Shown: piece by piece, positions 11,354-23,608 of the stretch
How the letters are laid out: every line of letters begins with the position of its first letter
Numbering within the stretch: the first letter of the stretch is position 1
NCBI GenBank assembly: GCA_015039465.1
Contig: MU130378.1
Span: 1,802,570-1,866,569, forward strand
Reading direction: 5' to 3'
Length of the DNA: 64,000 bases
Origin: Phlegmacium glaucopus
Taxonomy: Eukaryota > Basidiomycota > Agaricomycetes > Agaricales > Cortinariaceae
The notes under the pieces: model-generated
What the model saw: only the letters and a program-made list of their open reading frames with translations
Told to the model about the DNA's origin: nothing
The model's database searches: none
Position numbers and translations under genes: made by a program

Positions 11354-13620
11354 ATGCATTCCTCTGCAATCTCAAGCACTACCCGGTCAAACTCTCAGGG
11401 AGAGCACAGTCCTTTCGCGAAAACAATCAGTGTCCAAACCTTCGACGATGACAAGCAATCCACTATCAGTCGGGACATCCCTCGTGCTGAGCACGCTCTT
11501 GAAGCTCTCCAACTTGTTGCAGGCAACAGGGTCAGGCATGCACGTTGTGCACCCGAATTTCTTGAGGAAGTCGCCGGCGCTCATTTGAAGAAATTCACCT
11601 CCAAGAAATTCAAGATAATCACTGGTTCAGAAGCAAGGTCCTTCTTCAAGAACTATATCATGTGAGCTAATTCTCCATTTGAGGAATCGTATCCGTAAAC
11701 CCAGACACCACACTAGCGAACACAATCAAAATGCTGATAACGATAATTTAACAAGTAATGAAGACATACCATCTCCAATTGTCTTTGCCATTACTGTTTG
11801 GGAAGCTGGAAGAAAATGCGTGGATTATTATATGACTTGGCGCGGAAGAGTGGTCAGTTCTTCTCTTCTTCCTTTCCCAACCGGCCCTTATACGCCTTTA
11901 CATTCCAGAGACCTCGACACTCCAAAGGAAAGTCCCCGGTCTCCCTTAGTTCACCGTTCTCGGTCTCATCTAAACAATAGACTTTGAAAGCCGAACTGCC
12001 CGACTAGATTCAGACTTCAGGCGATTAGCAAAGACATTGGATCGGGAGTACAAACGGATCTCGTATGTCTTTCTTAAGCTCTAATCATAGTATGATCTCT
12101 TACCCCAACCAGATCTTTGAAGAAACACCTCAATGTTGCGACCTCCCTTCGCAAGGTGGAGAAAAAGACGCGTTTCGGTCTTCTTCACAAATCCCGTTCT
12201 CCTTCCAATATCTCGGTACCAATCCCAGAACAAGAAAATTCTAAGCTTGGTATTTCCCTTCTCATTTTGCTCTTTTCTTGAACTCAATCCCAATAGTTCA
12301 ACAGAATCCCGAATCTCCTGTGTAAATTCCTACCCGTGCCTTTTTGCATTTGCCAAAGCTTACTTCCATCGAAGATCTGCTACCGACAGTGTAATGTCTC
12401 TTCCCTTGCTCAACATGGTCCGAGGGGTGCCATTCAGCCATCGAGGTTTGCCATTACTCAAACCTCCTCATCATACTTAGGCTGACATATAGCTCTGTAG
12501 TCCCACTGCGGGTCACGAATCCTGATAGAATGTCTATGTGAGCCTTTCCCCTTCCATTGAACTTGCCACACATGGCTCACTGACGTTTCTCAGTATATCC
12601 GAAATTGGTGTGTTTGGATGTTGATTACGAAAGTGTTTCAAGTGTTGACACGTAGCACAAAGACGTTCTCGTAAAGGGACCCACGAATACATCGCAGCCA
12701 CTGCCATCGATCGCAGTTGAGGCTTGTAAGTTGATCAAATTTGAATATAGGATTCAGTTCTGATCTAGTCTCTTTCCAGCTCCCCCTGTCCGAGATAATA
12801 GCGATACTCCTAGGGTGTCGGTTGAGCAGCGATCGTGAGTGTCATGTACAGCTCCATCCATTGACCGTTGTGAAGTCTCGTTGCCCAGCTCTCACAAGAT
12901 AACTGATGAAAACATAAAGAACTCATCGGCAAGCATTCGTTCCGCCGATACAAGATCCAGCAGATCCTCTGTGTCCAGTCGATCCAGTTCTAACTCAGAA
13001 CCTGAAGAGAAAGAGAAAGTTGTGTATGAAGAAGATGAACCTTGCGAATTTTTGATTGTTTTCCTTGGAGACAGACTTGACAGAGATCCCACTTCATGGC
13101 ATGGGTGAGTTCAATGCTCGTCGAAGTCGACAATCACTTTGACATGGATATTGGCAGACTTGAGAAACAATCTTCTATTCGAAGGCTGCCTGCCGACCGG
13201 CACTCACCTTGGATCAGTCCTTTAGCCCGTCCAGATGATAGTGTTCATTATCAACATCGACAATCTTTGGTCTTTGACTCTGATTCTGATGAGGATGAAG
13301 GAAATTGGAGGAACTCGCCCGTAGTACCCATGAAGCCCATGATGGAAGCAATGGGTTTCATCCCAAATACTGCCTATTTTCGCCCCGCCCCCGTGATTCC
13401 AAGCGTCCAATACCACCCTTCAATTATGGGCTCTCCTGCACCACACCAAAGTCCTTACCTGTACTCCAGTCCACAATTGGACACCCCATCGTACGTCGCA
13501 GCATGGTCACCGTCGTTGCACATTCCCCCAACTGCCTCGCCGCTATCCAGACCTCTTTCACAAGCGTATTCTGCCACATACGCTAGCCCTTATATGCAAC
13601 CTCATAACAGTCCTTTCTAG
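11354..13620 (+). CDS. Unrecognised multi-exon protein, basic helical N-half and Ser-rich C-half
   Basis: I do not recognise the family. Well-supported exons: 11354-11661, 11705 to about 11852, about 11991-12062 (or from 11981), 12113-12249, 12297 to about 12321, a segment ending 12537, 12594-12609 (16 nt), 12656-12725, 12780-12834, 12889-13104, 13158-13620. From 12594 to the stop the phases are consistent. The N-part contains LEALQLVAGNRVRHARCAPEF, IVFAITVWEAGRKCVDYY and LDSDFRRLAKTLDREYKRI then LKKHLNVATSLRKVEKKT, which look helical and basic. The C-part has a Ser/Arg-rich stretch, EEKEKVVYEEDEPCEFLIVFLGDR, and a Pro/Ser/Tyr-rich tail. Two places are not resolved: between 11852 and 11991 (one long intron, or two introns around a 23-nt exon 11909-11931), and 12322-12495, where at least three splice patterns stay open. 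No function is assigned. Confidence 0.6.
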
Positions 13621-13844
13621 TCAATAGTCGTATATCACTTGGACTTTTCCCATTATTCTGTATACTGTACAGTACATTGTTGTTAATTTTTACATTAAAA
13701 TCCATAATGTTTAATTTAGCATGACGTACCCTGGGCCGCATTGGTAAGTGATCCGAGCCGGGGCTGTACACTATTTCGCTGCTATGTGTCTTCACACACC
13801 ACTCTAAGGCTGCAATGGGTGAATGTTCCTTTTTCTGATACGCC

Positions 13845-15125
13845 ATGTCTCTCTCACCAGAATTGTCCTCAGGCTATCCCGGAGGAGCCAGGCGCTCCGT
13901 TTCTTCAATCTCATCCTCCACCTCTCACCATAATTCTTCTTCAGAATGTACCATCCAAGTCGAAGAAGATTATAAGAAATCCGACGGATTCTCAACAACA
14001 GTGCCTCCCCTGCTGCCCTTGTCAGGCAAATTTAACCCCCATCTTATTGAACATCCAGGTTCGTATACACTATGGCCCTTTACATAATTTCTCAGCTCAG
14101 CGCTCACCCCCTGTCTGTGCTACAGTGTCCCATCCCTCCCAATCTCCACTAACGACTATATCCCAACTTGCCCATGCTCTCGGTCCAGACAATATACCTC
14201 ATACAACGGAAATAGAGACTGTACCATGTGCAGGAATACGTATCCCATATGGACCTCTCACAGGACTTCTGGCGTGGCGACTTGTGGTTCGTTTGGCGTC
14301 TTCAACGAAAGAGAAACGAGGGTGGTGGAACAATAAAACAGATAGAAGGAACAGCTATGATGTGTCTCCGGTTCAGAATTCACGATCCCATACCCAACCC
14401 TACACAGAAGTCCCAATCTCAGTCAATTCTTCTCCTTCCTCGTCAGCACGCTCTCTCCCACTTTTTCCTCATTCATTATCGCCACGCACGGGGACTCCCA
14501 TCGATTTTTCTCAGAAGTTACGACCGATTTCAGTCGGCCTGACTAGGCAACCTCACGTCTCCTACAAAACCCACTCTCAGACCATTAATCGAAGTCAACC
14601 TCAACTGGACCAGACTTCACTCTCGCTTTCGAATGCTATCGCTGTCAATTTCATCCTGGACACTAGTCTACCTCATTCTATAATCTCTCGGGATACCCTC
14701 ATTGCACTTGGTTACCCTTCTTCAATTTTCCATCTAGCAAGCATACCACATGATGATGAACCTGCTATGATAACGCTCTCAATACAGAATATCCCTACTC
14801 GATTCCATATCGCACGTCCGGGTGAAGCCTCCAGACTCGGAGTCCAGTTCCTTCACGATGCCGGCGTGAGTGTGTTTTTCCCAAAAGATGGTGAAGGCGT
14901 GGGTCCTGTCCTTTATGGCAAGTCTTTTTTTTCCTTTTGGTTTAGTGTATCACCGTTGTCAACTGACTTGTTCTTGGAACAGTCGAATCTGCCCGTCTAC
15001 TACAGGACGTCCCGCGCACAATCCCCTTTCGTGGGATAGGAGCTAAGTTGACGCTACCTCAGCGAGTTCGTGCACTCTTGGGGTTGACCAACAATCACAT
15101 GCATTTCAAGTCGGGACAGACTTAA
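13845..15125 (+). CDS. Protein with degenerate retropepsin-like segment
   Basis: Three exons: 13845-14058, 14126-14917, 14983-15125 (1149 nt, 382 aa). Residues 1-230 are Ser/Pro-rich apart from an ordered stretch (TISQLAHALG..PYGPLTGLLAWRLVVRLASS). Near residue 240 the order AVNFILDTS, SIISRDTLIALGYP, then a later LGVQFLHDAGVSVFF resembles retropepsin-like folds (hydrophobic-DT[GS], then the psi-loop and ILG-type segment). The catalytic triplet reads DTS, not DTG, so activity is uncertain. Intron 2 (14918-14982) has a GC donor (ATG|GCAAGT) and is needed to reach the conserved-looking tail VESARLLQDVPRTIPFRGIG. There are no LTRs, reverse transcriptase or integrase nearby, so this is not an intact retroelement. 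The retropepsin reading is inference from pattern only. Confidence 0.72.
14918..14982 (+). other. GC-AG intron
   Basis: Donor TATG|GCAAGT, acceptor TTGGAACAG, 65 bp. A T-rich tract and CTGAC-like branch sequence (AACTGACTT) lie inside. It restores the frame to a 47-residue C-terminal exon. Confidence 0.75.
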
Positions 15126-15325
15126 TGTCATTCTGCATGCACAGGGACTGTTATCTATATTCCGATCACGAAACATTTATTTGCTGTTCTTCCTGAGGCT
15201 TTCTTGGATCTGCCAGTGGGCGCTCAATATATATAACCATTTCTTCGGTTATCGCTCATTGGACCTTTTATATGACAATTATTGTAAAAATACAAGTTGG
15301 TTACAGAATCTTAAGTCGAGAAATC

Positions 15326-17371
15326 TCATCGTGCCCATGACGCGGGTGTCGGACTGTCTTCAGCTCCGGTAGCAACCTGTGCCCCCATCCCGATCGTATC
15401 TTCTAATAATTCTCGGCCCATCATCCTCAATCCTTCAGCGTGTATTCTTTCACGCTCACCAGGCGTTACACCAAAAACAGTTTCTTCTTGGAAGTTGCCC
15501 CCTGCAGGTACAAACCCATCAAACGAATCATCGTCATCGAAGCCATCATCCTCGACGGCGTTTGCAAATGGATGGATAGGAACTAGGCCGGCTCCTACAT
15601 CTTCGTCCGTCAAAGAGTCGTTAGAATGGTTGGAGGAACCAAAAGAGTCATCATATGGATGGCCGCCTTGAGAAGCCATGAGGAAGGCCGCAGAGGGATG
15701 CGCGGTATTATTTATCTCGTCAAGAGAGTCCGAATCCGAATCAACATCTTGGGGCATGTGCTCATAAACAGGCGTAGCGGATTCAGAAACTTCACCGCGT
15801 GGGGTAGGCTCTACAGTGGACGGTGCTTGTGTTCGTTGACGAAAGCGCAAACCAGGCGTTGTTGCTAAACCAGGCGTCGTGGATAAGCCAGGAGTCGGTT
15901 GCATGTCACTTCGGATATGTCGAATCATGCTCTCAAGACTTGAGTCTTTGGTTATGCTTCTGCTGGTACTGTAGTCAAAGTGTCGAGTGTAGCGCGATAA
16001 TGAAGGAGGCGTCGGCACTGTGCTCATGCTAGATTCGAAGCCACCGTCAAAATCATACAAGCGGCTCGCTTGTCCACCGCTTCTGGATTGAACATCTCTG
16101 AGTAGGTCTCGCTTAATCCGAGCAGAAGCCTCCCTCGTCGGCGTCTGTCCTAGCTTCAGAAGTCCGAGTTCAGCAGATGATCTCGGGGGACGGGCTGGTG
16201 ACATCATAACTGGGGGAGACATCCCTGGTGGTAGTCCATCGAATGAATCGTCTTCGTCGTCCACTCCAAGAGGCGTAGTGGTTTTTTTGGAAGCTAGCCT
16301 TCTAGTTCGGTGAGGTGTAAGCACTGAAGGATCACGCAAGTCAACCACCCCACTCCATTCAGCAGGAGATGCCTCTGGCGGCAAGTAAGGGTTGAGATTT
16401 TTGTTAATGGGAGTGTTTGGCTTTCCCTTGAACTTCAAAGGCGACACTCCCTTTGGTGTACCGGTGGTTCCTGACGGGACGTCCGTTGTAGAGTACAAAT
16501 TGTGTCGAAGTACACTTCGCAATATGGGATTTGAGGCGTCCCTTCCCCTCCCTTTTTCAGATCGTAATATACTGCTCGTCTCTGCATGTTCTGAATACGA
16601 TGTTGATGAACCTTGTACTGATCGCGTCTGTGTGGACGACGGAGCAAGTATGCTCTGGTCTGAATGGGCAGAGAAATTGGTGATCTCCCTGTTCAAACGT
16701 TTGAGAGGTGATTCCATGGAAGTTGTCCAAGATGGATCATCGGAGTCCTGAGTCGCAAAGCTGTCCTGGATAGTTGCATGTCGAGCTGTTGCAGGCGTGG
16801 AGGAGAATGCGGCTTGGCTGGGTAGGAATGAGCTTTCACTATCAAGAACGCTGGTTTCATAAATCGCGCTCGACGGCGGGTCGGCGGCTTGTTCCTGTCC
16901 TGAAAAGATTTCTTCCCGTTCAGATGGCGTTTCGTTCACGGTGGAATAGTCATCGAAAGTTGGTATGCGTATCTGGGCAGCTTGTTCGTAGAATGATGTC
17001 CAAAACTAAGGTTATGCGTTGGTAAATACTAACACAGGATTAAAAAGATTTACCTTCGCAGCTTCTCTTACTGGCTCTGTACCCACCGCGTAACGCTTTA
17101 CTGCAGGAAGCAACTTGTTCGCTAAAACATTATGGATCTTGGAGAAATTTTCATCGATGTTCTAAGTTATCGTCAGCCTTGCTATATTCTCGGTTTATGG
17201 AGTATTTCCACCCCTGACCTGGAGTTTGATAGTGATTAGTTGCTCAATCTGTTCGATTTGGTCAATCGTGGATGCATCCGTGTCTAAACCAGGAATAACG
17301 ATGCTTGATGGATCACTTGCTGGCTTCCATCTCGCTTCGTTTTGAGGAATGGGTTTACGAGATGTAGACAT
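15326..17371 (-). CDS. ASK1: DASH complex subunit ASK1
   Basis: Three exons: 17371-17219, 17161-17054, 17005-15326 (1941 nt, 646 aa). The N-terminus (about residues 20-115) carries the Ask1 family domain: VIPGLDTDASTIDQIEQIEQ, LITIKLQ|NIDENFSKIHNV, NKLLPAVKRYAVGTEPVREA and AKFWTSFYEQAAQIRIPTFDD. Ask1 is a component of the DASH/Dam1 ring that couples kinetochores to spindle microtubules. The remaining 500 residues are low-complexity with many SP/TP sites (TPKGVSPLKF, SPPVMMSP, repeated TPGL), consistent with the Cdk regulation known for Ask1. A three-copy TTPGL repeat lies near the middle of that part. Phases of both introns (57 and 48 bp) are zero. It is divergent to the FGAM synthase gene with 223 bp between start codons. 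Confidence 0.93.
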
Positions 17372-17594
17372 ACAACAGACAAAATTCAGCAGGCTTGTGA
17401 CTTGACTCAAAGCTGAAAACGCGATCTGTCACATTGACGCGCGAATGAATAGTGACACTGTGACAAGTCACATGACTAGATCAGTGAAAGATAATAAAAA
17501 AATTTGAGCTCCTCGACTCTTGAGATCTTCAACGAGGTTCTGGTAGGAAACGGCCTAAATTCTTCAAATAACATCTCATCGTTTTTTTTTAGAA
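17372..17594. promoter_or_regulatory. Bidirectional promoter between ASK1 and ADE6
   Basis: Only 223 bp separate the two start codons. TGACTCA (17403-17409) matches the Gcn4/Cpc1/Bas1-type element known to act at fungal amino-acid and purine genes. TTGACGCGCGAA (about 17435) resembles an MBF/E2F-like ACGCG element that would suit a mitotic gene such as ASK1. A palindromic GTGACACTGTGAC..GTCAC stretch lies at 17452-17471. A T-run just precedes the ADE6 ATG. Assignments are by motif only. Confidence 0.5.
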
Positions 17595-20500
17595 ATGCTT
17601 ACTCTTGCGGGATCCTCATCAATATCCAAACCCAAAAGGCAGACCCTTTCACGCAACATCCAAAAGTCATGCCCAAAAATTCTCTCAGTGGATGCCGTAT
17701 GGGTACACTTGATTCATTGTAGGTCCTCAACTCTAGAGGAAGAACTTTCAGATCCTACCTCGACATTCAAATTATTGCTCGATCGTCTTCTGGCATATGG
17801 AGACGATGTCAGATCTGACGGTACTGCCGAGGCACTTGCGAAGCAACGAAATGTTGTCTATGTCTTGCCACGACCTGGCTCCGTATCACCATGGTCAAGC
17901 AAGGCTACGGATATTGCTCGTCTCTGCAAGCTCGGAGACCACATAGAACGAATTGAACGTGGTACAGCTTTTGTGTTCACCACTCAGGGTAATCAAGATA
18001 TCACGAAAGATGATATTTCACATTTCTCGCAGCACATCCACGATCGTATGACACAAATCGTCCAATTATCTTCTCCTCAGGAAGATTCACTGTTTCTCCA
18101 TGAACAACCCAAACCTCTCCGTATCGTTGACCTCCAAAATTCGTCATCTCTTGCTGAAAATGCCAGAGCAAAGCTGATCTCTGCTAATATGGAGCTGGGA
18201 CTTGCTCTTGCTGCAGATGAAGTCGACTATCTTTTGGATGCCTACATTACCGGTAGCTCCGCTATGAATCGAAATCCTAGCGACGCCGAACTTTTGATGT
18301 TTGCTCAGGTCAATTCAGAACATTGTCGTCATAAAATCTTCAACGCCTCTTGGACGATCGACAAAAAAGTCCTACCTTCCTCTCTCTTTCAAATGATCCG
18401 TAACACAGAAAGGCTGAATGGGACGGGTACGATATCAGCTTATTCTGACAATGCCGCTGTTCTCGAAGGCCATTCCGCACCCCGTTTCAGCGTTGCCCAT
18501 GCTCCGAATTCTAACTACCTCTATCAATCAACATGGGAGGACATGCCCATTCTCATTAAAGTAGAGACTCACAACCACCCCACCGCTGTTTCACCATATC
18601 CAGGGGCAGCCACGGGTTCTGGAGGTGAAATACGTGACGAAGGTGCTGTAGGACGAGGCTCAAAACCGAAAGCAGGTCTCGCTGGATTCACAGTCTCTAA
18701 CCTTCTCATCCCTGGCTACGAACAACCTTGGGAAACCGATTTTGGCCGACCAGCTCATATAGCTTCTGCTTTAGATATCATGATCGAAGGTCCACTTGGC
18801 GCAAGCGCTTTCAATAACGAGTTTGGAAGACCAGCGTTGACTGGTTATTTCCGCACGTTTTCTGAGAGTGTACCTATTTCCAAGGATGGTTTATTAAGAG
18901 AAGTTAGAGGGTATCATAAACCTATCATGATCGCTGGTGGATATGGAAATGTTCGACCACAATTTGCGCGCAAGGCGCCTATCAGTCCTGGAGCAAAAAT
19001 AGTTGTGTTGGGAGGTCCAGGTCTGTTGATCGGCTTGGGAGGAGGAGCAGCATCGAGTCAAGTTTCAGGGGCGAGTTCTGCTGAGTTGGATTTCGCCTCC
19101 GTACAGAGAGACAATGCGGAGATGCAGAGGAGGTGTCAACAGGTGATTGATGCTTGCGTGAGCTTGGACAAAGAGAACCCGATTCAGAGCATTCATGATG
19201 TTGGTGCTGGCGGTTTATCGAACGCTCTGCCCGAGTTAGTCCACGATTCGAGTTTGGGTGCGACCTTCGAAATTCGAGACGTGTTGGTAGCGGATTCATC
19301 CATGTCGCCCATGGAGATTTGGTGCAACGAGAGTCAGGAGCGGTATGTGATGGCTATTGAGGTAGATAAGGTGGGGGCGTTCATGTCAATTGCGAGGAGA
19401 GAAAGGTGCCCATTCTCCATTGTTGGTGAGGCGACGGCCGAGGAAGATCTCATTGTAACGGACCGTCTATTCAACAAGGATGTTATCCGGCTAAAGATGT
19501 CCACCCTCTTTGGAAAACCACCCAAGATGTCAAGAACGGACGTTACCCGACCGATAGATAGACCAGAATTCGATTCTTCGCTGGCCAGGTACCTCCCATC
19601 CACAGAAACACTTTCTGAACGTCTTTCATCTGCAGTTGACCGTGTCCTCCGCCTTCCTTCGGTCGGATCCAAATCATTCTTGATTACTATTGGGGATCGC
19701 TCGATCACTGGCCTCGTCACTCGCGACCAGATGGTGGGGCCTTGGCAAGTTCCTGTTGCAGATGTGGCTGTCACGCGATCTTCCTACGGTTTCGATGTCA
19801 TCTGTGGTGAAGCTATGTCGATGGGTGAACGTACCCCTATAGCCTTACTCAATGCAGCTGCGTCAGCGCGCATGGCAGTTGCTGAATCCTTAACGAACCT
19901 CGTTGCTGCTACTGTAGGTGATTTGTCCAAGGTCAAACTTAGTGCCAACTGGATGAGTGCTGCGTCCAAGGAAGGAGAAGGAGCTGCATTGTATGAGGCC
20001 GTCGAGGCCGTAGGGATGGGATTGTGTCCCGCCTTGGGGGTTGGGATACCGGTAGGAAAGGACTCTATGTCCATGTCAATGAAATGGAAGGAGGGCCAAG
20101 AACAAAAGGAAGTCAGCTCGCCGTTGTCTTTGATCGTAACTGCTTTTGCTCCTGTGGAGGACATCCGAACGACATGGACACCTCAGCTTCGTACCGACAT
20201 AGATGAGGATACCGGCCTGGTATTCTTCGATCTGGCCAATAATAAACAGAGATTAGGAGGCTCGGCCCTGGCCCAGGTTTTCAAGGAGATTGGCACTGAA
20301 GCACCAGATGTCGAAAACCCCGCTGTTCTCAAGGCGTTCTTGCAAGGTTGTCAGGAGGCGAAGGCTAATGCGCCCGGACTAGTTCTTGCCTACCATGATC
20401 GATCCGACGGAGGGTTGTTCACGACTATTGTTGAAATGTGTTTTGCTGGTCGAACAGGCGCGGAGATCTCCCTTGGTGCATTGGATGCTGCAGAGGACCT

Positions 20501-21662
20501 TATCTCTACATTGTTCAATGAAGAATTGGGAGCCGTTGTTCAAGTTCGGCAATCGGACTTTGGCCAGCTGATCAGTATCTTCAATAATGCTGGATTCCCT
20601 TCGACTTCAATCCACTGCATTGGACGCATTAATTCCTCCATGAAGGACCAAACCATCTCTTTCATCCACAAGTCCAGCACCATATACAGCGCTTATCGTT
20701 CCGAATTACAAAAGATGTGGTCAGAAACTTCCTTCAGAATGCAGACTCTTCGAGACAATGCTGCCGCAGCACAAGAGGAGTTCGAACTTATCACTGACGA
20801 ATCGCATACTGGGATCTTCTACGACCTCAAATTCACCAAAGACCCTTCTCTTGTACCTAATACACGTCCTAAGGTGGCTATCCTCCGAGAACAGGGTGTA
20901 AACGGACAACTTGAGATGGCTTGGGCGTTTACAGAAGCTGGTTTCGACGCAGTGGACGTCCATATGTCGGATATTTTGAGCGGAGATATTAGCCTCCGTG
21001 ACTTCCGTGGCCTAATAGCCTGCGGAGGTTTCTCGTATGGAGACGTTCTTGGTGCCGGTAAAGGATGGGCAAATTCTACTCTCCTAAACGACGTCGCTCG
21101 TCAAGAGTTTTCTGGTTTCTTCACTCGAGACACTACGTTCACGTTAGGAGTGTGTAATGGCTGTCAGTTCTTGAGCCATTTGCGAGAGATTATACCTGGC
21201 ACCGAAAACTGGCCTGAATTCAAGCCAAATGGGAGTGAGCGATTCGAGGGTCGCGTCTCAATGGTAGAAATCGTGGATAATGACGTGACTCGAAAGTCCG
21301 TGTTCCTCTCAGACATGGTAGGATCCGTGCTTCCGGTGGCCGTCGCGCATGGTGAAGGACGTACATCATTTGGTGTTTCGTCGCAGAAAGACGCACTGGA
21401 GAGTCAAAATCTTGTTGCTGTACGATTTGTTGATCCAGCGGGACAGCCTACGGAAGTTTATCCCTTCAATCCAAATGGAAGTCCTGTTGGGATTACAGGA
21501 ATTCAAACACCTGATGGTCGAGTTTTGGCCCTTATGCCTCATCCCGAACGAGTCGTGGCTCTGGAGAGTAATAGCTGGTATCCGGAATCTATCAAGCGTG
21601 ATTGGGATGGAATGGGGCCGTGGTTTAAGCTCTTCCAGAATGCGAGGAGGTGGTGTTCATAG
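17595..21662 (+). CDS. ADE6: Phosphoribosylformylglycinamidine synthase (FGAM synthase)
   Basis: One uninterrupted exon encodes 1355 aa, the usual length of the eukaryotic/large PurL. The enzyme converts FGAR, glutamine and ATP to FGAM in step four of de novo purine synthesis. The FGAM synthase N-terminal and linker regions include [16 protein letters not shown]. The two AIRS-like ATPase halves include [59 protein letters not shown] and [12 protein letters not shown], with [12 protein letters not shown] in the second half. The C-terminal class I glutaminase domain has [30 protein letters not shown], the nucleophile Cys in [12 protein letters not shown] (about 1185) and the His-Glu pair in LMPHPERV (about 1315). 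It is intronless although neighbours carry many introns. The start MLTLAGSS matches the family N-terminus. Confidence 0.98.
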   Translation: MLTLAGSSSISKPKRQTLSRNIQKSCPKILSVDAVWVHLIHCRSSTLEEELSDPTSTFKLLLDRLLAYGDDVRSDGTAEALAKQRNVVYVLPRPGSVSPWSSKATDIARLCKLGDHIERIERGTAFVFTTQGNQDITKDDISHFSQHIHDRMTQIVQLSSPQEDSLFLHEQPKPLRIVDLQNSSSLAENARAKLISANMELGLALAADEVDYLLDAYITGSSAMNRNPSDAELLMFAQVNSEHCRHKIFNASWTIDKKVLPSSLFQMIRNTERLNGTGTISAYSDNAAVLEGHSAPRFSVAHAPNSNYLYQSTWEDMPILIKVETHNHPTAVSPYPGAATGSGGEIRDEGAVGRGSKPKAGLAGFTVSNLLIPGYEQPWETDFGRPAHIASALDIMIEGPLGASAFNNEFGRPALTGYFRTFSESVPISKDGLLREVRGYHKPIMIAGGYGNVRPQFARKAPISPGAKIVVLGGPGLLIGLGGGAASSQVSGASSAELDFASVQRDNAEMQRRCQQVIDACVSLDKENPIQSIHDVGAGGLSNALPELVHDSSLGATFEIRDVLVADSSMSPMEIWCNESQERYVMAIEVDKVGAFMSIARRERCPFSIVGEATAEEDLIVTDRLFNKDVIRLKMSTLFGKPPKMSRTDVTRPIDRPEFDSSLARYLPSTETLSERLSSAVDRVLRLPSVGSKSFLITIGDRSITGLVTRDQMVGPWQVPVADVAVTRSSYGFDVICGEAMSMGERTPIALLNAAASARMAVAESLTNLVAATVGDLSKVKLSANWMSAASKEGEGAALYEAVEAVGMGLCPALGVGIPVGKDSMSMSMKWKEGQEQKEVSSPLSLIVTAFAPVEDIRTTWTPQLRTDIDEDTGLVFFDLANNKQRLGGSALAQVFKEIGTEAPDVENPAVLKAFLQGCQEAKANAPGLVLAYHDRSDGGLFTTIVEMCFAGRTGAEISLGALDAAEDLISTLFNEELGAVVQVRQSDFGQLISIFNNAGFPSTSIHCIGRINSSMKDQTISFIHKSSTIYSAYRSELQKMWSETSFRMQTLRDNAAAAQEEFELITDESHTGIFYDLKFTKDPSLVPNTRPKVAILREQGVNGQLEMAWAFTEAGFDAVDVHMSDILSGDISLRDFRGLIACGGFSYGDVLGAGKGWANSTLLNDVARQEFSGFFTRDTTFTLGVCNGCQFLSHLREIIPGTENWPEFKPNGSERFEGRVSMVEIVDNDVTRKSVFLSDMVGSVLPVAVAHGEGRTSFGVSSQKDALESQNLVAVRFVDPAGQPTEVYPFNPNGSPVGITGIQTPDGRVLALMPHPERVVALESNSWYPESIKRDWDGMGPWFKLFQNARRWCS

Positions 21663-23175
21663 AAAAATCAAGGTGTGCACTCTTCTTAGGGTAGGGCTGG
21701 GCTGCTTTGCTAATAGATATTTTACCGATAATTTAATTTAACGTTATAGATCAAGATGTAGACCTTTGTACAATCAAGCCTATACCAAACATTTAGTTTG
21801 TCATAATGCACCTTGAGTGTGCGCTTCCCCAGACAGCCACCAAAGACACTTAGGTTTGCGATAACTGTGCATTTCAATGAGCCAGTTAGCCTCAAGCTAG
21901 TCTTGGGCAGTGTTTCAAGCCGTTTCAAGACTAGGGCCAAGTCCAGAGCAAGTTGGTACTAATGGGATCAACCATCTCAGACACAAACCTCACTCAGATT
22001 TGATCAATTTCTTCTAAAGGATGGATATATTGTTCAATGGACAAGCAAATTTACAATACGATAATCGACCATATTTAACTTGTCTATGGGCCTTTCGGAA
22101 CGTTGATTGACAAGGTGTTTACATCCAAGCGCTATACCTGGTTCCAAAAACGCCATCTGAGTCTATGATCTATTTGACGGGATTGGTGAGACTGTCCACC
22201 CGTCGAATTGATGAGAGTGCTTACCGTCCACGAGAGCCTTCCATCCATTCACTGTCATAAGATATTGGGTTACCCAAAGCTATCTCAATTGATCCACGGT
22301 GTGAGTCAAACCTGAGGTACACAAGGACGCCTTCTTGCAGTGACTGGAATAGAGGTTCTTTCCCTTAAATACAATCAAATATCGTTTTTTTAGTCGGTCC
22401 CGAGACTGACCATGTTACATGTCCCAGATGTCCTAACTTGAATAGCGAATGATTACCTATGAACTTGCATTCTACATCATCTCCGATGTGAAATCTCGTT
22501 CGAAAGGCTGCAGCCTTGCAAGGGGGTAGGTACGCTGCATCTTTGACAGATATGTGCAGGAGAATACCGTGATTCAGACACTGGCAGTTGACTGAAGCTT
22601 GCTCATAATACGTTTCATCATCATGCATAACTTTCTCAATGCATGACCCTCAAACCACTACTATGGGACGCGGGGGAATCGCAGGCATATTGCATGACAA
22701 GGTTGTCCCAAAGGGCTGCAGGCCGCCCATTGCCCAATTTATGGAAGAAACTACTCCGAATATCATGAGAGGGCACATGTATATCCTAGCAATGGCAGCA
22801 GGGTCAACGAGATTTTATTTTTTTCCAACCATGCTGAGCACAGCGTCCAATAACGGGCCGGCATATTTACAGGGCCGGGTAGGTACGTAAAGGGCCGTCA
22901 TCTGTTGCCTCAAGAATACCGTATGATCCTGCTAGTCTGCCAGTGGATCAACTTTCAATTTCAACGTTCAACATTCAAATATTCAACACTTATATACCAA
23001 TTCTCTGGTTCAGGTGTTTCCCTCTCCCCCTCATTCCTTGGGGATCTCGGAGTTTAATCACATACATTTCTTTACACGGCGTTAATGTCGATGCAAGCGG
23101 CCCTTTTTGACCCGTACTATACCGTTGAGGATTTAGGAAGAGGAAAATACGGGACGGCTGCGTAGACCAGGCAGC

Positions 23176-23190
23176 ATTACGGGCCGTAAT
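23176..23190. promoter_or_regulatory. Short inverted GGGCCG element
   Basis: ATTACGGGCCGTAAT has six-base inverted arms around GGC. Related GGGCCG hexamers occur at about 22855, 22871, 22891 and a GCGGCCC at 23097. A zinc-cluster factor site is one possibility because CGG half sites occur in both orientations. It lies about 590 bp upstream of the glycosidase start. Function is a guess. Confidence 0.25.
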
Positions 23191-23600
23191 ATGCAGCGCC
23201 TACCTTTAAGCCTCGTGCATGGCTGGTTACGACCATTCCTCAAAGCGCCAGACTGCAGCTGCGGTACCAGCGATATGATTATGAGAATGTCAACTCTATG
23301 ACGTGCTGGTGTTCACTCTTATGTCCCGGTCCTGCATATTTCGAAATCAATGTTATCCCCAGGAATTTGCTTTGAAAATCGAAGAAGTGCTTGTTCACAT
23401 GATAGTGCTCTGGGCACCGTCCGTCCGCGTCAAGTCTGGTTGACACCGTCTAATGTGTCGGGCTGAGCATCACGGCACGGCTACGGCAACCGTACTACGG
23501 AACCATACGCTAACAATTTGCATAACCCGATTCTCGCCTTCGATCGGCTTGAGGGCCCCGGACAACCTCATGCATCATGGTCAAGGTACAAAGAACATTC

Positions 23601-23608
23601 ATATAAAA
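23601..23608 (+). promoter_or_regulatory. TATA-like box upstream of the glycosidase
   Basis: ATATAAAA lies about 170 bp before the predicted ATG at 23779. The position would imply a 5' UTR of about 130-140 nt. Secreted, regulated fungal enzymes often have such a box; the assignment is by motif only. Confidence 0.35.

Noticed and set aside
13845..15125. LTR retrotransposon because of the retropepsin-like segment
   Set aside because: No reverse transcriptase, RNase H, integrase, LTRs or primer-binding site nearby; the gene has normal introns.
19334..20164. Minus-strand frames inside the FGAM synthase gene
   Set aside because: Shadow frames of a long, strongly conserved coding exon; no motifs.
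22365..22890. Short frames on both strands in the gene-poor stretch
   Set aside because: No motif, no extension by splicing, and composition like the surrounding non-coding DNA.
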